From NCBI GenBank assembly GCA_963585895.1, contig OY757934.1, positions 31,619,423-31,683,422 of the forward strand: a stretch of 64,000 bases of DNA. The letters run 5' to 3'. Both the position numbers and the translations under genes were made by a program. Source of the DNA: Sepioteuthis lessoniana (Eukaryota > Mollusca > Cephalopoda > Myopsida > Loliginidae). The stretch's first letter is position 1; each line of letters begins with the position of its first letter. Positions 21,087-31,984 of the stretch are shown here, piece after piece. The notes beneath the pieces are model-generated. The model saw only the letters and a program-made list of their open reading frames with translations, was not told where the DNA came from and did no database searches.

Positions 21087-21250
21087 TCATCCACAGATAG
21101 ATAGTTTTGTTGTATCACAACTCTTCAGTTTGGCTAGAGAGGCTAGATTTCTGAAGCTGGGATCGAAACCAGGCTGACTGAAACGCCAATCTAAGATTCT
21201 ACCACTCAGCCACAAGGAAACTAGTGCAAGCAAAGGAAATTTAAATGCAA
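21087..21250 (-). mobile_element. SINE I, copy 2, with damaged hammerhead
   Basis: Same head (GTGGCTGAGTGGTAG and a B-box-like GGTTTCGATCCC) and body as copy 1. In the tail the core CUGAAGA and stem II survive. GAAA has become AAAA, and stem I is CCAAA facing UGUGG. The loss of the conserved G should abolish cleavage. Both copies share flanking sequence upstream of the head (GCATTTAAATTTCCTTTGC), so the family starts earlier than the A box. Confidence 0.75.
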
Positions 21251-21344
21251 GAAATTCAAATCAGTTATCACTTACAAGTCATGTGACTTAATTTCATGCT
21301 ATATAACCATTCTTCAGAATTTTGTATTTTACATTTTACTCTTC

Positions 21345-21612
21345 AATTTATGGCTTAGTATAATGGTTAATACCAAGTTCCAATCCTGAATGAAGCTGTT
21401 GGCATTTCACTTTGCACAAATGCCCTTAGGAAAGGTATGAATCCATCTGTTTTCTTATCCAGCTATGAGTAAATAATTAGGCAGACTGGATTCTTTAGCC
21501 TTGGTTAGGCAACGAGTTTAGGAGAAGGACAACTCTGAATTTAAACCCCCTGGACTCCACTTAACAATTGACCTTGTGTCACATCCTGCTGAGTGGTTGG
21601 GTAAATATTTAG
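21345..21612 (+). mobile_element. SINE K
   Basis: tRNA-like head (TAGTATAATGGTTAATACC, B-box-like AGTTCCAATCCTG), then CCCTTAGGAAAGGTATGAAT, CAGACTGGATTCTTTAGCC and GACCTTGTGTCACATCC, ending GGTTGGGTAAATATT. Near full length. Confidence 0.8.
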
Positions 21613-21776
21613 TATTCCTACATTCCTTTACACAGAAGTTAAAAACTGTCTTTTGCAAACCATTGCAAACCACCACTAAATGCAGTTACAGTTTTGTCAA
21701 CTGTACATTTTTCATGTTGATGTTTATTTTCTATATACATTTATAGTTGGTAAAAATATTTACAAAATTTACAAAG

Positions 21777-22752
21777 TTGGTTGGTTGTTTGGGTTTTATG
21801 GCATATCAACCTTTGGAGGTTATTTAATGCCAAATCCATTATTATACAAATAATCAGTTCTATTTCAAACAATTCAGCTTAGCATGAGTACACAGTTTAA
21901 TTGTCAAAAACATTTCTATTTCAAGCATTCAGTTTAGTCAAACAGTTCTAATTCAAACAATTCAGTTTTGTATAAGTGTAGATTTTGTTTACACACAGTT
22001 AAATGTCAAAACAGTTCTATATTAAACAATTCAGTTTAGCATAAGTACAGTTTCAATGTCAAAAACAGTTCCATTTCAAACAATTCAATTTAGTATATGT
22101 ATGCAGTTTAAATGTAAGTACACGGTTTAATTGTCAAAAACATTTCTATTTCAATCTATTCAGTTTAGTCAAACAATTCTAATTCAAACAATTCAGTTTA
22201 GCATAAGTACGCAGTTTTGTTCTATTTAACCGATAGATAGGGCCCTATGAGGTGCTACCATTTGAGGTGCCAGTGGTGTAATGGTTATTGTCGCAGGAAT
22301 TGGACACGGCAACACGAGTTCAAATCCTGGACTGATTGCATTTCACATAGCACTAATACCCTTGGGAAAGGTATGAATCCAATTATTATCCCTCCAGCTA
22401 TGGGTAAATAGTAGGGCAGACTAGGTTCTTCAGCCTTGGTGAGGCAACTAGTCTAGGAGAAGGAAAACTCTGAATTCCAACCTGTTAAACTCCGCTTAAA
22501 AAATTGACCTTGTGTCATATCCTACCCGAGCGGAGGGTTGGGTAAATATGATGAGGTGCTACCATTCTGGGCCAGAGTGGGCCTGGGAGTAATGGCAATG
22601 AAGGGGTGCTTCACATTCCCTAAAGACCCAGCATCACTGGAACCTCACCATTAGATTGTTTAGTGTCCTATCCAGGACACTAATTGTGGGAGGGATCTTA
22701 CCCCTCTGCAGATGTGTAGTCGGTGTATTCTACAGCCCCAGCTGACTGGGCA
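21777..22752 (-). mobile_element. Element B, full length, carrying SINE K
   Basis: Tail hairpin at left (TTATGGCATATCAACC...GGTTATTTAATGCC), seven or more internal repeats (AAACAATTCAGTTTAGCATA), head at right ending CCAGCTGACTGGGC. Flanks ACAAAATTTACAAAG (21762-21776) and ACAAAATTTCTAAAG (22753-22767) form a 15 bp TSD with two mismatches. SINE K interrupts it at 22263-22550. Confidence 0.85.
22263..22550 (+). mobile_element. SINE K nested in B, exact 16 bp TSD
   Basis: Complete K: GAGGTGCCAGTGGTGTAATG, B-box-like GAGTTCAAATCCTG, body, end GAGGGTTGGGTAAATATG. The flanking repeat ATGAGGTGCTACCATT (22247-22262 and 22551-22566) is exact and is B sequence, so K inserted into B. This is the best K reference copy in the window (288 bp). 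Confidence 0.9.
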
Positions 22753-22767
22753 ACAAAATTTCTAAAG

Positions 22768-23400
22768 ATTATTTTCTTAAAGTAAGCATTATAGCCATAA
22801 AAATACCAATATAGAAAAGCAACATGGCGGCTTGATATTGTTGAACATGGGTGTCATCACATGCAGCTGATGTATGATGAGTTAACCCGAAAACAATATT
22901 ATGTCATTCAGTACAGAACAAGAAAATGCAGGTGTCATTGAAAAAAACTTTCAGAGAACTTGTAGATAAAACAAAATGTTCTGAACTATTGGAAACTGAG
23001 TGGAGATGAATACAAGCCTCATATACTGGGGATAAGGAACTCATATAGAGACTAGGAGTGAAAGGACAAGCTATATGTCTGCCATCCCTGGAAAGAATGT
23101 TATAAAAATATATCATCCATGGGGTTAGACTTAGCACTTAGCAGCAATTTCTCTATGTCTAGACTGCTGGTCTGCAAACCTATGAATCTAGATTCAGAAA
23201 ATAATAATAAAACTGCTACAGTTGTTGAGAAGACTTGGTATCTATTTCCCTCTCACCACACACCAAACAGGGCTCTCTCCCTTGTGATTATGATTCATAT
23301 CTCTTATATAGCAGATACATACATACATACATTGATCAGAAGATCAACATTATTTTGATATTGCACATTTTACATAGCTGTACTGATAGGTGGAGATTTT
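22768..23400. other. Unassigned stretch
   Basis: No repeat or recognisable protein. Short open frames on both strands do not resemble any family I know. Confidence 0.45.
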
Positions 23401-23404
23401 CTGA

Positions 23405-23674
23405 ATAATGAGAAATTTGTCCACCTGAACATCAATATTCAGAATGCTGGCCTATTCCTGGGCTCAAACATTATTTACACACACACACACACACACAGAC
23501 ACCCCACACATACACACACACACGAATAATCCAACAATAAAGCTTATTATTTTATATACTTTTATTATTTGTAATCAGATAAATATAAGAAATTGATATA
23601 TTTGTATATACATTTTGTTCTTTATACAGTTGTTTGTCAAATTGTATTATTATATAAGAGAACACACACACACA

Positions 23675-23734
<60 letters not shown>

Positions 23735-23826
23735 ACATTGTCCACCTGAACATCACCATTCAAAATACTGGGCTCTTCCTGGACTCAAATATTATTTACA
23801 CAGATACACACAAACAGATCCAGCAA

Positions 23827-23889
<63 letters not shown>

Positions 23890-23890
23890 C
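23405..23890. repeat. Duplicated unit with CA and AT microsatellites
   Basis: TTGTCCACCTGAACATCA...CTCAAACATTATTTACAC (23407-23482) recurs diverged at 23739-23808, each followed by a (CA)n run (23477-23523, 23830-23888). (CA)n(TA)n lies at 23662-23730. The microsatellite probably belongs to the repeat's end. Confidence 0.7.
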
Positions 23891-24164
23891 CATTATGAAA
23901 AAAGAAACTTTTTTTTTTAAATAGTATTTTTCTTGAGAACAGAGAAAATTAATGGACAAATAGAAAATTACTTTGAAAATCGATTTTTTTCATATTGTTT
24001 AAAGAAAGTAAAAGAATCAGGTTGTTTAATAATCTTTCTAAACTCATCCTGTTTTTTAATGAATAAAGCTGGTTATAACCAAATTTTTAAAAAATTCTCC
24101 ATTTTGTGTGAATTTATGAAATAAATTGTCATTATGATACACTGATTCCCTCAAGCTAGTGTCT

Positions 24165-24305
24165 TCATCAGGCACCTCGGGTGGTGTAATGGTTAGCATG
24201 TTAGACTAGCAAACCTACACGAGCAAGTTCAATTCTCATTGGGTGTCCCATTCATGTGGCCTTGTGCTACATCTAAGCAAAAAGCTTTGTAAATTAAAAG
24301 CTAGT
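24165..24305 (+). mobile_element. Short tRNA-derived SINE (family L)
   Basis: CACCTCGGGTGGTGTAATGG and ACGAGCAAGTTCAATTCTCA form A- and B-box-like elements about 35 bp apart. CCTTGTGCTACATCTAAGC and an AAGC-rich end follow. A related copy lies at 62.33-62.42 kb. Flanks 23891-24164 and 24306-24770 are unassigned. Confidence 0.6.
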
Positions 24306-24774
24306 GTCTTCATCTTCATAATTTGAGTTTCAATCCTTTTAATCATTTTAACCTCTAGATTTCTTCAGAAATTTCGAGCAGCTGAGAATGATCAGTAGGA
24401 AAAGTAGACAAGAAACATTAGGTTTTAGGTTCCAGGTTACCACACCAGCTTTTTCAATGGAACTGAGGCCTAATGAATAAAATCATTGATTAAAGTATAT
24501 CTAATTACCTAGAGGTTATGAGTTCAATCCATAAGTTGGTTAGTTCAGTATATTCTGTTTCCACAAGAACCTGTGGACCTCACAAGAAAAAATTTAACTA
24601 AGTTGAATTTATTGATATGAGATATCTTTTCAGCATAGAAGGTGGAATGAAAACAATCTACACTCTGTGAATTAAATAAAGAATTTTGTTTAGAATTCCC
24701 AGGTTTCTAACTATGACAAACATGCAGTTTCGAAGGAACAATGGCTGAAATGTTGTGACTTTAATAAGCAAGAT

Positions 24775-25380
24775 GATTGATTGATTGATTGATTTTAATA
24801 GCATGTCAACCCATCAGGGTCATTTTCTGCCGACAGATTAAGGAATTGCATACACTTAGATTTTTTGTTTCTTTAGTATTTTTAATGGCATATCAACCTT
24901 TATAGGTTACTTAATGCCAAAGTCATTCTTGTAGAAGAAGAGTTGTGATACTGGGGAAATAAGTGGGTTCATATTTTTTTCAAGCGTATTGATTTGAAAG
25001 TTAATGTAATAGAATGACTGAAGTTCAAACTCAATGTCACAAACCAGCATATTTGCCACAATGCCATGTGAACTCCCACCCATATTTTTGGTGCAGTTTC
25101 CTAAGCATTTTGGCACATAATTATATGATATTGGCTACTCCGTCTTTTACAATTATTTTGTAAACAAATTTATTTGACTCATAGATGGGACCCTAACATG
25201 TACTATCACTCTGGGTCAGTGTGGACCTGGGAGTAATGACCATGAAAGTTTACTCCATCCAGAGCTTTTAAGCAAATACAGTTTAATGTCTTACCCAGAA
25301 CCCTTTATGGTTGGTGGGGTCTCACTCTTCTACCAGGGATATTGTCAGCATATTCTAAGCTCCACCAGCAGGGTGATGCC
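24775..25380 (-). mobile_element. Element B2/C interrupted by SINE A
   Basis: Left: C-type tail (ATTGATTTTAATAGCATG, TCAACCCATCAGGGTCATTT). Right: B-type head (TTTGACTCATAGATGGGACC to CTAAGCTCCACCAGCAGGGT). A SINE A at about 24872-25085 separates them. Confidence 0.6.
24872..25085 (-). mobile_element. SINE A, diverged
   Basis: Hairpin tail ATGGCATATCAACC...AGGTTACTTAATGCC, then AAGTGGGTTCATATTTTTT and GTTCAAACTCAATG, ending near a decayed head GCCACAATGCCATGTG. No clear TSD seen. Confidence 0.65.
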
Positions 25381-25670
25381 CAAGATGAGGATACTAGTCC
25401 AATTAGGTCAATCTATAATCATTTTTCAATAGTTCTTCTATCACAAAATCTATTCTTGAGGCTTGAATAAAAGATTTCTTCTGAAGGACATCAACAAAAG
25501 AAACCTGGGGGTTGTGATCATTCCTTTGAACAATTGGCAACACCTTTCCAAAAATCCAAAAACTGGAGTTAGAAAATTAGCAGGACATCATCATTAGATA
25601 TGATGGACAGCTGTATTAATATAATTAGATAATGATTCTTAAATACAGGAACAAATTTAAGAAAGTTTTC
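25381..25670. other. Unassigned stretch
   Basis: No assignment. Confidence 0.4.
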
Positions 25671-25671
25671 C

Positions 25672-25925
25672 TTTCAAAGTGGGTAGAGTGTTCACCAATG
25701 GCCCAGAAGACTGGGGTTCAATCCCAAATCAGGTAATACCAAAGACTCACAAAAATGGTACTTGATTCTGCCTTGCTTAACACTTAGCAATATAAGGTCC
25801 AGATCAAGGATAAAGTAAAGCAATTCAAGGAAAGAAGTAGCACCCTCCCTTATACCTCAGTGTAGTAGCTAATGAAAAGAGAGCTTTTGAGTCACCAACT
25901 TTACTTACTTTATATTACATAGGCA
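25672..25925 (+). mobile_element. SINE D
   Basis: tRNA-like head (AGTGGGTAGAGTGTTCACC, B-box-like GGGTTCAATCCC), CTTAACACTTAGCAATATAA, then GTAGTAGCTAATGAAAAGAG and a final ACTTTACTTACTTTA tail. Confidence 0.8.
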
Positions 25926-26344
25926 TTTGAATAGGTTTGTTGTAAACTGAATTGTGTTTCAGCCATTTCTTTAAGCTCTTCATTTTTTAGTTACTCGAGA
26001 TAAAGTTACCCAGCATCAATAATTTCAACCTAGTTGATTTGTGTTGCATAGGAAAATAACTTGCACACCATTCTACTAATTATTCTCATCAACTAATCAT
26101 TACTGATAAGAGTAACCAATCAAGTTTTACCAGATACCCAAATTTCTTTCTTCTAAGAACATTTGATTTAAAGAGAAAAGAGAAGTGAAACTCAGAAGTG
26201 ATTGGAACACAAAGAAATAACGAGAGAAAATGTTGGAAAGTGAACATATCAATAGATCAAAAGAAAGAATTAAATGAGAAATGAAAAACATGCTCAATGA
26301 TAAAGAGTCACATCAATTGAAAAGTGAGAAAGAAGGTAAATGTA

Positions 26345-26462
26345 AATGAGAAGAAGAAGAAGAAGAAGAAGAAGAAGAAGAAGAAGAAGAAGAAGAAGAA
26401 GAAGAAGAAATAATTAGGAAAAGGAGAGAGAGAGTGAGAAAAGGTGAACAAGTTATTTGAAA

Positions 26463-26506
<44 letters not shown>

Positions 26507-26592
26507 AAAGGAAAACAAATTATAAAGAAAAGAAAAAGGAGAGAAAGAGAGTAAAAGATAAAAAAGGGGAACAAGTAATTAGGAAAAGAAAG

Positions 26593-26634
<42 letters not shown>

Positions 26635-26760
26635 GAGAACAAGTAATTAGGATAAGAAGAGCGAGAAAGAGAACAAGTAATTAGGATAAGAAGAGAGAGA
26701 GAAAGAGAGAGGGAGAGAGAGAGAGAGAGAAGTTGTTAAGTTAATAGAAGACAGAAGGAG
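26345..26760 (+). repeat. Long purine tract: (GAA)n, (GAAA)n, (GA)n
   Basis: (AAG)n at 26350-26409, (AAAG)n at 26462-26510 and (GA)n at about 26596-26730, with AGTAATTAGG-type interruptions. 26761-26930 stays purine-rich. Such tracts can form triplex DNA in principle. 25926-26344 is unassigned. Confidence 0.9.
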
Positions 26761-26989
26761 AAGTAAAATGGAGAGAAAGAGAAAATTTGCAAATACTAAG
26801 GAAATAAAAGAAGGAATGTAAGAATGAATGAGGAGGATAAAGAAGAAAAGGAAAATTCAGGAATAAGTAAGAGTAGGTAAGGAGACCGCAATAAAAGTGA
26901 TAATACCATCTCTGTTTTCTGTTTTCCTATTGTAGCAGTAGTAGTATCAGTTGTCATCGTAGTAGAGAAAGAAGAGATTAGTTAAGAGA

Positions 26990-27235
26990 TGGTTTGGTTT
27001 CTTTGTTTAATGGCATATCAATCTTTGTAGATTATTTAATGCCAAAGCCATTCTCCTAGAAGAACAGTAGTAGTACTATTTAACCCAAAGGATAAAGAGG
27101 TTCATACCTTTCGCAAGGGTATTTGTCTGAAAGTGAATATAATAGCTCGACTGGAGAACAAACTTACTTACTTACGACAACTCCGCTGTCAGTCGCTTTA
27201 ACCATTACACCACGAGGACACCCTCTTAGTTAAGA
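26990..27235 (-). mobile_element. SINE A with exact 12 bp TSD
   Basis: Tail hairpin at left (GGCATATCAATC...GATTATTTAATGCC), tRNA-like head at right (CTTTAACCATTACACCACG). The flank TTAGTTAAGAGA occurs at 26978-26989 and 27236-27247. Confidence 0.9.
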
Positions 27236-27250
27236 GAGAAGATAAAAAGG

Positions 27251-27472
27251 TTTGGTTTCTTTGTTTAATGGCATATCATGGGTTATTCAATGCCAAAGCC
27301 ACCCTTGTAGAAGAGTAGCAGGGATATTATTTAGCTGGGAAGGGGGATAAGTGGGTTCATACATTTTTAATGGGAATTCGTTCAAAAGTGAATGTCAGTG
27401 TGCAACAGGAGTTTGAACTCACTTACTACTATGTGGCTGTCTAACATGTTAGCCACTACACTATGAGAATTT
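27251..27472 (-). mobile_element. SINE A, second adjacent copy
   Basis: Begins GTTTGGTTTCTTTGTTTAAT with a shortened hairpin (GGCATATCATGGGTTATTC), and ends at a decayed head TTAGCCACTACACTATGAG. It lies 15 bp from the previous A in the same orientation. Confidence 0.75.
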
Positions 27473-28020
27473 CGACAAAAATTTAAAACATAGAAAATAA
27501 AATGAAGATTGGTAAAAGAGGACATAAATAAATAAGTTGATGATATCTTTAAAAAAATGGAAGGAAAATTATGAGTTTAATAGTATTAGCTGTAAAAAGA
27601 AAGGTGGGAGTAATAAGGAGTATAAGCTGTAAAAAAAAAATATTGGAGTATAGGAGTAAAAGAAAGGTTTCAGAGAAGTAAGTATAGAGATGGGAAGGAC
27701 CTAGGAAATGTGTGTAGTGAGAACTAGACAAAGTGAGAGACTTGATGAATCACTTATCAGCAATGCATAGATCTTGATTGCTTTTGTCCTTGTTGTTGTT
27801 GTTGTTGTTGAAGAAAATGATGGTGGTAGTGGCAGTGGAAAGTATGTTGTTAATCTTATGGGGTGCTGCGGTCAAACTAATTGTTGAAAGAGAAAAAGTG
27901 AAGAAATAGATTTTCTTGTTGGTCTTTTTTCTTTTTTTTCTTTATTTCATTTCAGCTTTTGTGATTGTCACTTTTAATCTTCTTTTTAATTCTAAAGATT
28001 TTTTTTGGTTAATTCTAGCA
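27473..28020. other. Unassigned; small (TTG)n
   Basis: Contains (TTG)n at about 27790-27810. No gene recognised. Confidence 0.5.
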
Positions 28021-28024
28021 TATG

Positions 28025-28122
28025 TTTGTTTCTTTCTTTCTTTCTTTCATTCTATCTTTCTTTCTTTCTTTTGTCCAATTCTTTCTTTCTTTCTTTCTTT
28101 CTTTTTTCTTTCTTATTCCAAT

Positions 28123-28166
<44 letters not shown>

Positions 28167-28438
28167 TGTCCAAAACTTTCTTTCTTTCTTTGTCCAATTC
28201 TTTCTTTCTTTCTTTCTTAGTCCAATTCTTTCTTTCTTTCTTTCTTTGTCCAATTCTTTCTTTCTTTCTGTCTTTCTTTCTTTATCTAATTCTTTCTTTC
28301 TTTCTTTGTCCAATTCTTTCTTTCTTTCTTTCTTTCTTAGTCCAATTCTTTCTTTCTTTCTTTCTTTCTTTCTTTGTCCAATTCTTTCTTTCTTTCTGTC
28401 TTTCTTTCTTTATCTAATTCTTTCTTTCTTTGTCCAAT

Positions 28439-28470
<32 letters not shown>

Positions 28471-28478
28471 AGTCCAAT

Positions 28479-28510
<32 letters not shown>

Positions 28511-28518
28511 AGTCCAAT

Positions 28519-28553
<35 letters not shown>

Positions 28554-28555
28554 AC
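28025..28555 (+). repeat. (TTTC)n array with CCAATTC spacers
   Basis: TTTC repeats broken at irregular intervals by GTCCAATTC, AGTCCAATTC or ATCTAATTC. Apparent open frames are repeat translation. The complement is a purine tract like that at 26.3-26.8 kb. Confidence 0.95.
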
Positions 28556-28557
28556 TT

Positions 28558-28850
28558 TTATCTTCAAAATTTCATTGCAATCATTTCACCAAGTTACATT
28601 TTTCATTTGATTGTTATAATAACTTGTTTGCACACAGCCATACAGTTTCAAGTATTCCTATCTAATACTAATAATTTTCAAACAGATGTATTTGACCCAT
28701 GGATGAGTCCAAACAGATACTGCCACTTTGAGGCAGAGTGGATATGGGAGTAATGGCAATGAAGTGGTCTTCCACACTGTCCAGATCTCTAGAATTGAAG
28801 CCTCACCACCAGATGCAGTTTAGTGTCATATTGCATTAAGTATTGCATAT
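28558..28850 (-). mobile_element. Element B2, partial
   Basis: TTCAAAATTTCATTGCAATC and TAACTTGTTTGCACACAGCC precede one 48 bp-type unit and a B head (TTTGACCCATGGATGAGTCC, GAGTAATGGCAATGAAGTGG). The first ~100 bp repeats at 34.98-35.08 kb. 28851-29085 is unassigned. Confidence 0.65.
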
Positions 28851-29179
28851 ATCAGCTTATATGGTCTTTCTTTCCACTTTGTTCTGTGATAGTGTATTAT
28901 TAGATATACTAATGCTAATATTAGACCTTGGTGAGTGGTGATACATCTGAATATCCTTCCTAGTACCAACCATTACCAATAACCGGTAATGTAACATCAA
29001 TATCTTATTACAGAAATTGTCCAGGTGGGCAAAATGTTCCGAATGTAATAATTTGCCTATACTTTACACAAATTATCATAGTGATTTAATTGGTAAAACT
29101 TCATTTTGGATTTTTACCTTGGCAAATAAAAGATTATTGTTATTGCTTTTTATTATATATTAACATTTTTCTATGCAGG

Positions 29180-29410
29180 ACACTGCTGGAGAAGCAGGGA
29201 CGAACTCATAAGAGATGTACTCTTATGGACCCCGACACATGGCCGTGCGAAGGCAGGACAACCAGCATGAACATACATTCAGCAGCTATGTGAGGATACG
29301 GGATGTTGTCCTGAAGACCTGCCTAGGGCGATAAACGATAGGGAGGAGTGGCGAGAGAGGGTCAGGGATATCCGTGCTACCAGCATGACATGATGATGAT
29401 GATGATAATC
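29180..29410 (+). mobile_element. LINE C-terminal fragment with GAT tail
   Basis: Translation: DELIRDVLLWTPTHGRAKAG, then QPA, a TGA stop, TYIQQLCEDTGCCPEDLPRA, INDREEWRERVRDIRATSMT and a stop, followed by ATGATGATGATGATAA. It matches the copy at 57.56-57.75 kb residue for residue over most of its length. The internal stop fits a CGA to TGA change. It is the same family as the fragments at 0.1, 2.1, 35.3 and 40.3 kb. Confidence 0.8.
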
Positions 29411-29789
29411 TAAACTGTTTTTCCACTACTTACAATGAGCCTCATCTTGAAAGAACACAAAATATGACTCCATTAAGAAATGGATTGAAAATTCTCGATC
29501 TTTGGAAAGTTCTAGGAGTCTTGGCATAAGCTTTTCAAGAATAAATTTGTTGCAAAATTATGAATGATTTTCAGTTTGATCAAAAATAATGTATGAATGA
29601 TGTAAGTATTTTATTTTATGAGAATGCTGCTTATTCACAATATATCTTAACTATTATGTCACGTAATGGCATATAAACCCATTTAAGGTCATTTGATGCC
29701 TAAAGGTAAGGGAATTACATTCATTGTACATTTATCTTTATATTTTTTGTGCAAAATATTTCTATCTAATGCAAATGATTTGAACATAG

Positions 29790-30965
29790 TTATATGATTT
29801 CAAGTATTTCTGTGTAATACTAATAATTTGCACACAGTTATCTGGTTTCAAGTATTTCTGTGTAATACTAATAATTTGCACACAGTTATCTGGTTTCAAG
29901 TATTTCTGTGTAATACTAATAATTTGCACACAGTTATCTGGTTTCAAGTATTTCTGTGTAATACTAATAATTTGCACACAGTTATCTGGTTTCAAGTATT
30001 TCTGTGTAATACTAATAATTTGCACACAGTTATCTGGTTTCAAGTATTTCTGTGTAATACTAATAATTTGCACACAGTTATCTGGTTTCAAGTATTTCTG
30101 TGTAATACTAATAATTTGCACACAGTTATCTGGTTTCAAGTATTTCTGTGTAATACTAATAATTTGCACACAGTTATTTGGTTTCAAATATTTCTGTGTA
30201 ATACTAATAATTTGCACACAGTTATTTGGTTTCAAGTATTTCTGTGTAATACTAATAATTTGCACACAGTTATCTGGTTTCAAGTATTTCTGTGTAATAC
30301 TAATAATTTGCACACAGTTATCTGGTTTCAAGTATTTCTGTGTAATACTAATAATTTGCACACAGTTATCTGGTTTCAAGTATTTCTGTGTAATACTAAT
30401 AATTTGCACACAGTTATCTGGTTTCAAGTATTTCTGTGTAATACTAATAATTTGCACACAGTTATCTGGTTTCAAGTATTTCTGTGTAATACTAATAATT
30501 TGCACACAGTTATCTGGTTTCAAGTATTTCTGTGTAATACTAATAATTTGCACACAGTTATCTGGTTTCAAGTATTTCTGTGTAATACTAATAATTTGCA
30601 CACAGTTATCTGGTTTCAAGTATTTCTGTGTAATACTAATAATTTGCACACAGTTATCTGGTTTCAAGTATTTCTGTGTAATACTAATAATTTGCACACA
30701 GTTATTTGGTTTCAAATATTTCTGTGTAATACTAATAATTTGCACACAGTTATTTGGTTTCAAGTATTTCTGTGTAATACTAATAATTTGCACACAGTTA
30801 TCTGGTTTCAAGTATTTCTGTGTAATACTAATAATTTGCACACAGTTATTTGGTTTCAAGTATTTCTGTGTAATACTAATAATTTGCACACAGTTATATG
30901 GTTTCAAGTATTCCTATCTAATACAAATGATTTTCACATAGTTATATGGTTTCAAGTATTCCTGT
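29790..30965 (-). repeat. 48 bp minisatellite, ~24 units
   Basis: The unit, plus strand, reads GTTATCTGGTTTCAAGTATT then TCTGTGTAATACTAATAATT and TGCACACA. Central units are almost identical and edge units are diverged. A marked variant (TTTGGTTTCAAATATT) occurs twice, near 30177 and 30705, exactly 11 units apart. The unit length is a multiple of three and stop-free in several frames, giving long false ORFs on both strands. Confidence 0.95.
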
Positions 30966-31036
30966 TTAATACAAATAATTTGAATACAGTTATTTGGTTT
31001 CAAGAGTTCCTTCCTAATAATATTATGATTTTTCAG

Positions 31037-31481
31037 TGTTTCGGGAAATAGTTAATTTCTCTAACACTATATATTATTAGGCAACACAAATGAATAACGA
31101 AACTTCTTTTTAAACAACACAACAAAGAAAGGTTTATTATCTTAGTAGGCGTAAAGGAGTGAGAGTGCGAAAGTATCCCTTTGGTGTCACTGGTCAGTAT
31201 GTTGGTCCTTGGTTTGAAGGAAGAGTGTGCAAAGCTAGCTGTAGCGTTTTCTTCAGCGAAGGGTTCCAAGTGAAATCAATGGCAGTCATGCGAGAGAGAT
31301 GTGTTTCTATTGCTGGCTCATGGCTCTCTGACTTTGTTCGTTCTACCAAAAGGGACTAGAAAAATAGTTCTTGAGAAGAAGAAGGAATTAATGCACTCTG
31401 CCAGTTGATTGGTCATTGAGTGACCGACTCTCTTAGCAGGGGCATTGATTTGTGAAAGGAAATAGATCTGTGGCTGCTACA
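31037..31481 (-). mobile_element. LTR-like insertion
   Basis: On the minus strand it starts TGTAGCAGCCACAG, has AATAAACCTTTC near 31130 and ends CCCGAAACA. That is the TG...CA, poly(A)-bearing layout of an LTR. No canonical TSD abuts these ends. Moving each boundary out by one base gives TTTCA on both sides (31031-31035, 31483-31487). It interrupts the B2 48 bp array. No coding region is present, so it would be a solo LTR. Confidence 0.45.
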
Positions 31482-31740
31482 ATTTCAAATGATTATTTCT
31501 ATTTAATGATAATTTAATGATACTAATTTTTGCTTACAGTTATATGGTTTCAAGTAACTAATAATAATGATAAGAATGATAGTAAAACAGTTATAACTTC
31601 AAGTAACTATTCTTAATACAAATTATTTACAGTTAAGTGGTATCAAATATTCCTGTTTAATATAAATAATTTTGAAACAGATCAATTTGAGCCATACATG
31701 GATAAAGAAAGCGATTATTTGATGCCTGCAAAACAGGACA

Positions 31741-31979
31741 ACGTTAAGTAATGTGGATGAGATAAGAAACCTAACCAATTTGTATTACAAGAAAACTTTT
31801 TAGAAACTTCAGTAAACTTTGAGGATACAAACAAAGATATGAATATTTAAGTGAACATTTAAGTAAAAAAAGACTTAGAGATTCTGTGGGTTTTCTGAAA
31901 TCATTAAGTTTTCTGTAACAACTCAACTCTGTGTCATTTTCTCACAAAAGTTAGTTTCATTAAAACAAAAACTGAGTGT
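31741..31979. other. Unassigned stretch
   Basis: No feature recognised. Confidence 0.4.
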
Positions 31980-31984
31980 ATAAC

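Larger units (their letters stand above)
29655..31740 (-). mobile_element. Element B2/C with amplified 48 bp core
   Basis: Left: C-type tail (GGCATATAAACCC...GGTCATTTGATGCC). Middle: 48 bp tandem array. Right: decayed units 31490-31670 and a B-type head remnant (GAAACAGATCAATTTGAGCC). An LTR-like insert separates the last units (31037-31481). The array therefore grew inside one dispersed element. Confidence 0.65.

Noticed and set aside
22904-23137. Possible coding exon
   Set aside because: Neither strand gives a recognisable or splice-bounded peptide; left as unassigned.
27916-28753. Serine/leucine/phenylalanine-rich open frames
   Set aside because: Translation of the TTTC microsatellite.
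29790-30965. CRISPR-like regular repeat array
   Set aside because: No unique spacers: the whole 48 bp unit repeats, and the DNA is from an animal genome.
29762-31051. Long open frames on both strands (about 380-400 codons)
   Set aside because: They are translations of the 48 bp tandem repeat; the unit is a multiple of three and lacks stops.
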